From: Treponema sp.
GTDB taxonomy: Bacteria; Spirochaetota; Spirochaetia; Treponematales; Treponemataceae
DNA: 64,000 bases
Direction of reading: 5' to 3'
Assembly (NCBI GenBank): GCA_017548565.1
Contig: JAFYZU010000007.1
Span: forward strand, 1-64,000
The notes under the pieces are model-generated. The model worked only from the letters and a program-made list of their open reading frames with translations. It did not search any database and was not told where the DNA came from. The position numbers and the translations under genes are program-made. This document shows positions 63,811 to 64,000 of the stretch, piece by piece; within the stretch, counting starts at the first letter, position 1, and the number at the start of each line of letters is the position of its first letter.

Positions 63811-64000
63811 ATGAAATTTAGATTTTTCTTTTTATGTTTATTTATATCAATGGGTTTTCTATCCTGTGCCGATGAAATAAAGCCCCGGATACAGCTCGGT
63901 GAAATCATGAAAATTTCTGAGGATAAAACCACAAATGACAATGAAAAATATATTTATATAAATGCATCCTTTGAACTTCCGGAAGAATTGAAAAATAAAG
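63811..64000 (+). CDS. lipoprotein, N-terminal part (runs off window)
   Basis: AAGGTG precedes the ATG. The signal MKFRFFFLCLFISMGFLSC has a lipobox with Cys19. The next 44 residues show no recognisable domain. The gene continues past the window end. Confidence 0.6.
   Translation, partial: MKFRFFFLCLFISMGFLSCADEIKPRIQLGEIMKISEDKTTNDNEKYIYINASFELPEELKNK

Overview
The window is AT-rich bacterial DNA that reads like a gut or rumen Treponema (Spirochaetes). The supporting markers are a class I lysyl-tRNA synthetase, an EF-G with the HIDSGKTT P-loop, a CarD-like regulator, a RarA fused to a second domain, a giant spirochaete-type coiled-coil protein, many small exported or lipobox proteins, and a GH5 cellulase. 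The assignment rests on gene content only; no rRNA is present.

Layout. 1-4.7 kb: the edge of an IS3-type element that truncates a lipoprotein gene, then a GH5 cellulase, exported proteins and a lipoprotein. Three of these units are headed by the same 19-nt box. 4.7-7.0 kb: a NarL-type two-component system whose kinase is split by an in-frame TAG. 7.0-7.5 kb: tRNA-Glu and tRNA-Gln plus a degenerate tandem copy of tRNA-Glu. 7.5-16 kb: a minus-strand run of argS, an RCK-type channel, a cyclic-nucleotide-binding protein, an SLC13-type permease, rsgA and mutS2. 16.9-20.7 kb: a compact fakA-plsX-fakB-acp operon for using exogenous fatty acids. 20.8-27.3 kb: a PAP2 phosphatase, an M16 peptidase pair, fusA and a P-loop protein. 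27.5-33 kb: a MarR regulator divergent from a BMP-type nucleoside ABC importer. 33-42 kb: lysS, a LytTR/GHKL two-component system, a Bpt-Aat fusion, and a heterodimeric ABC exporter with tandem LytTR-like sites in front and an in-frame palindromic element inside. 42-53 kb: a SPOR protein, miaB, folE2, folD, envelope proteins, a rarA fusion, and ilvB behind a branched-chain amino-acid attenuator. 53-64 kb: a tyrosine phosphatase, a HAD hydrolase, a 1450-aa coiled-coil protein, ispF-ispD-carD, a DEAD-box helicase, and the start of a lipoprotein.

Three patterns cut across the annotation. First, at least ten transcription units have a good -35/17 bp/-10 promoter whose -10 hexamer lies only 6-8 nt before the start codon, so their mRNAs should be leaderless; other genes have ordinary Shine-Dalgarno sites. 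Second, a roughly 20-bp motif (GAGGGTTGTCCCCATTGTTC and its complement) recurs about nine times, both between genes and inside coding sequences in several frames. Third, the ilvB leader encodes an 18-aa Leu/Val/Ile-rich peptide followed by mutually exclusive antiterminator and terminator hairpins.
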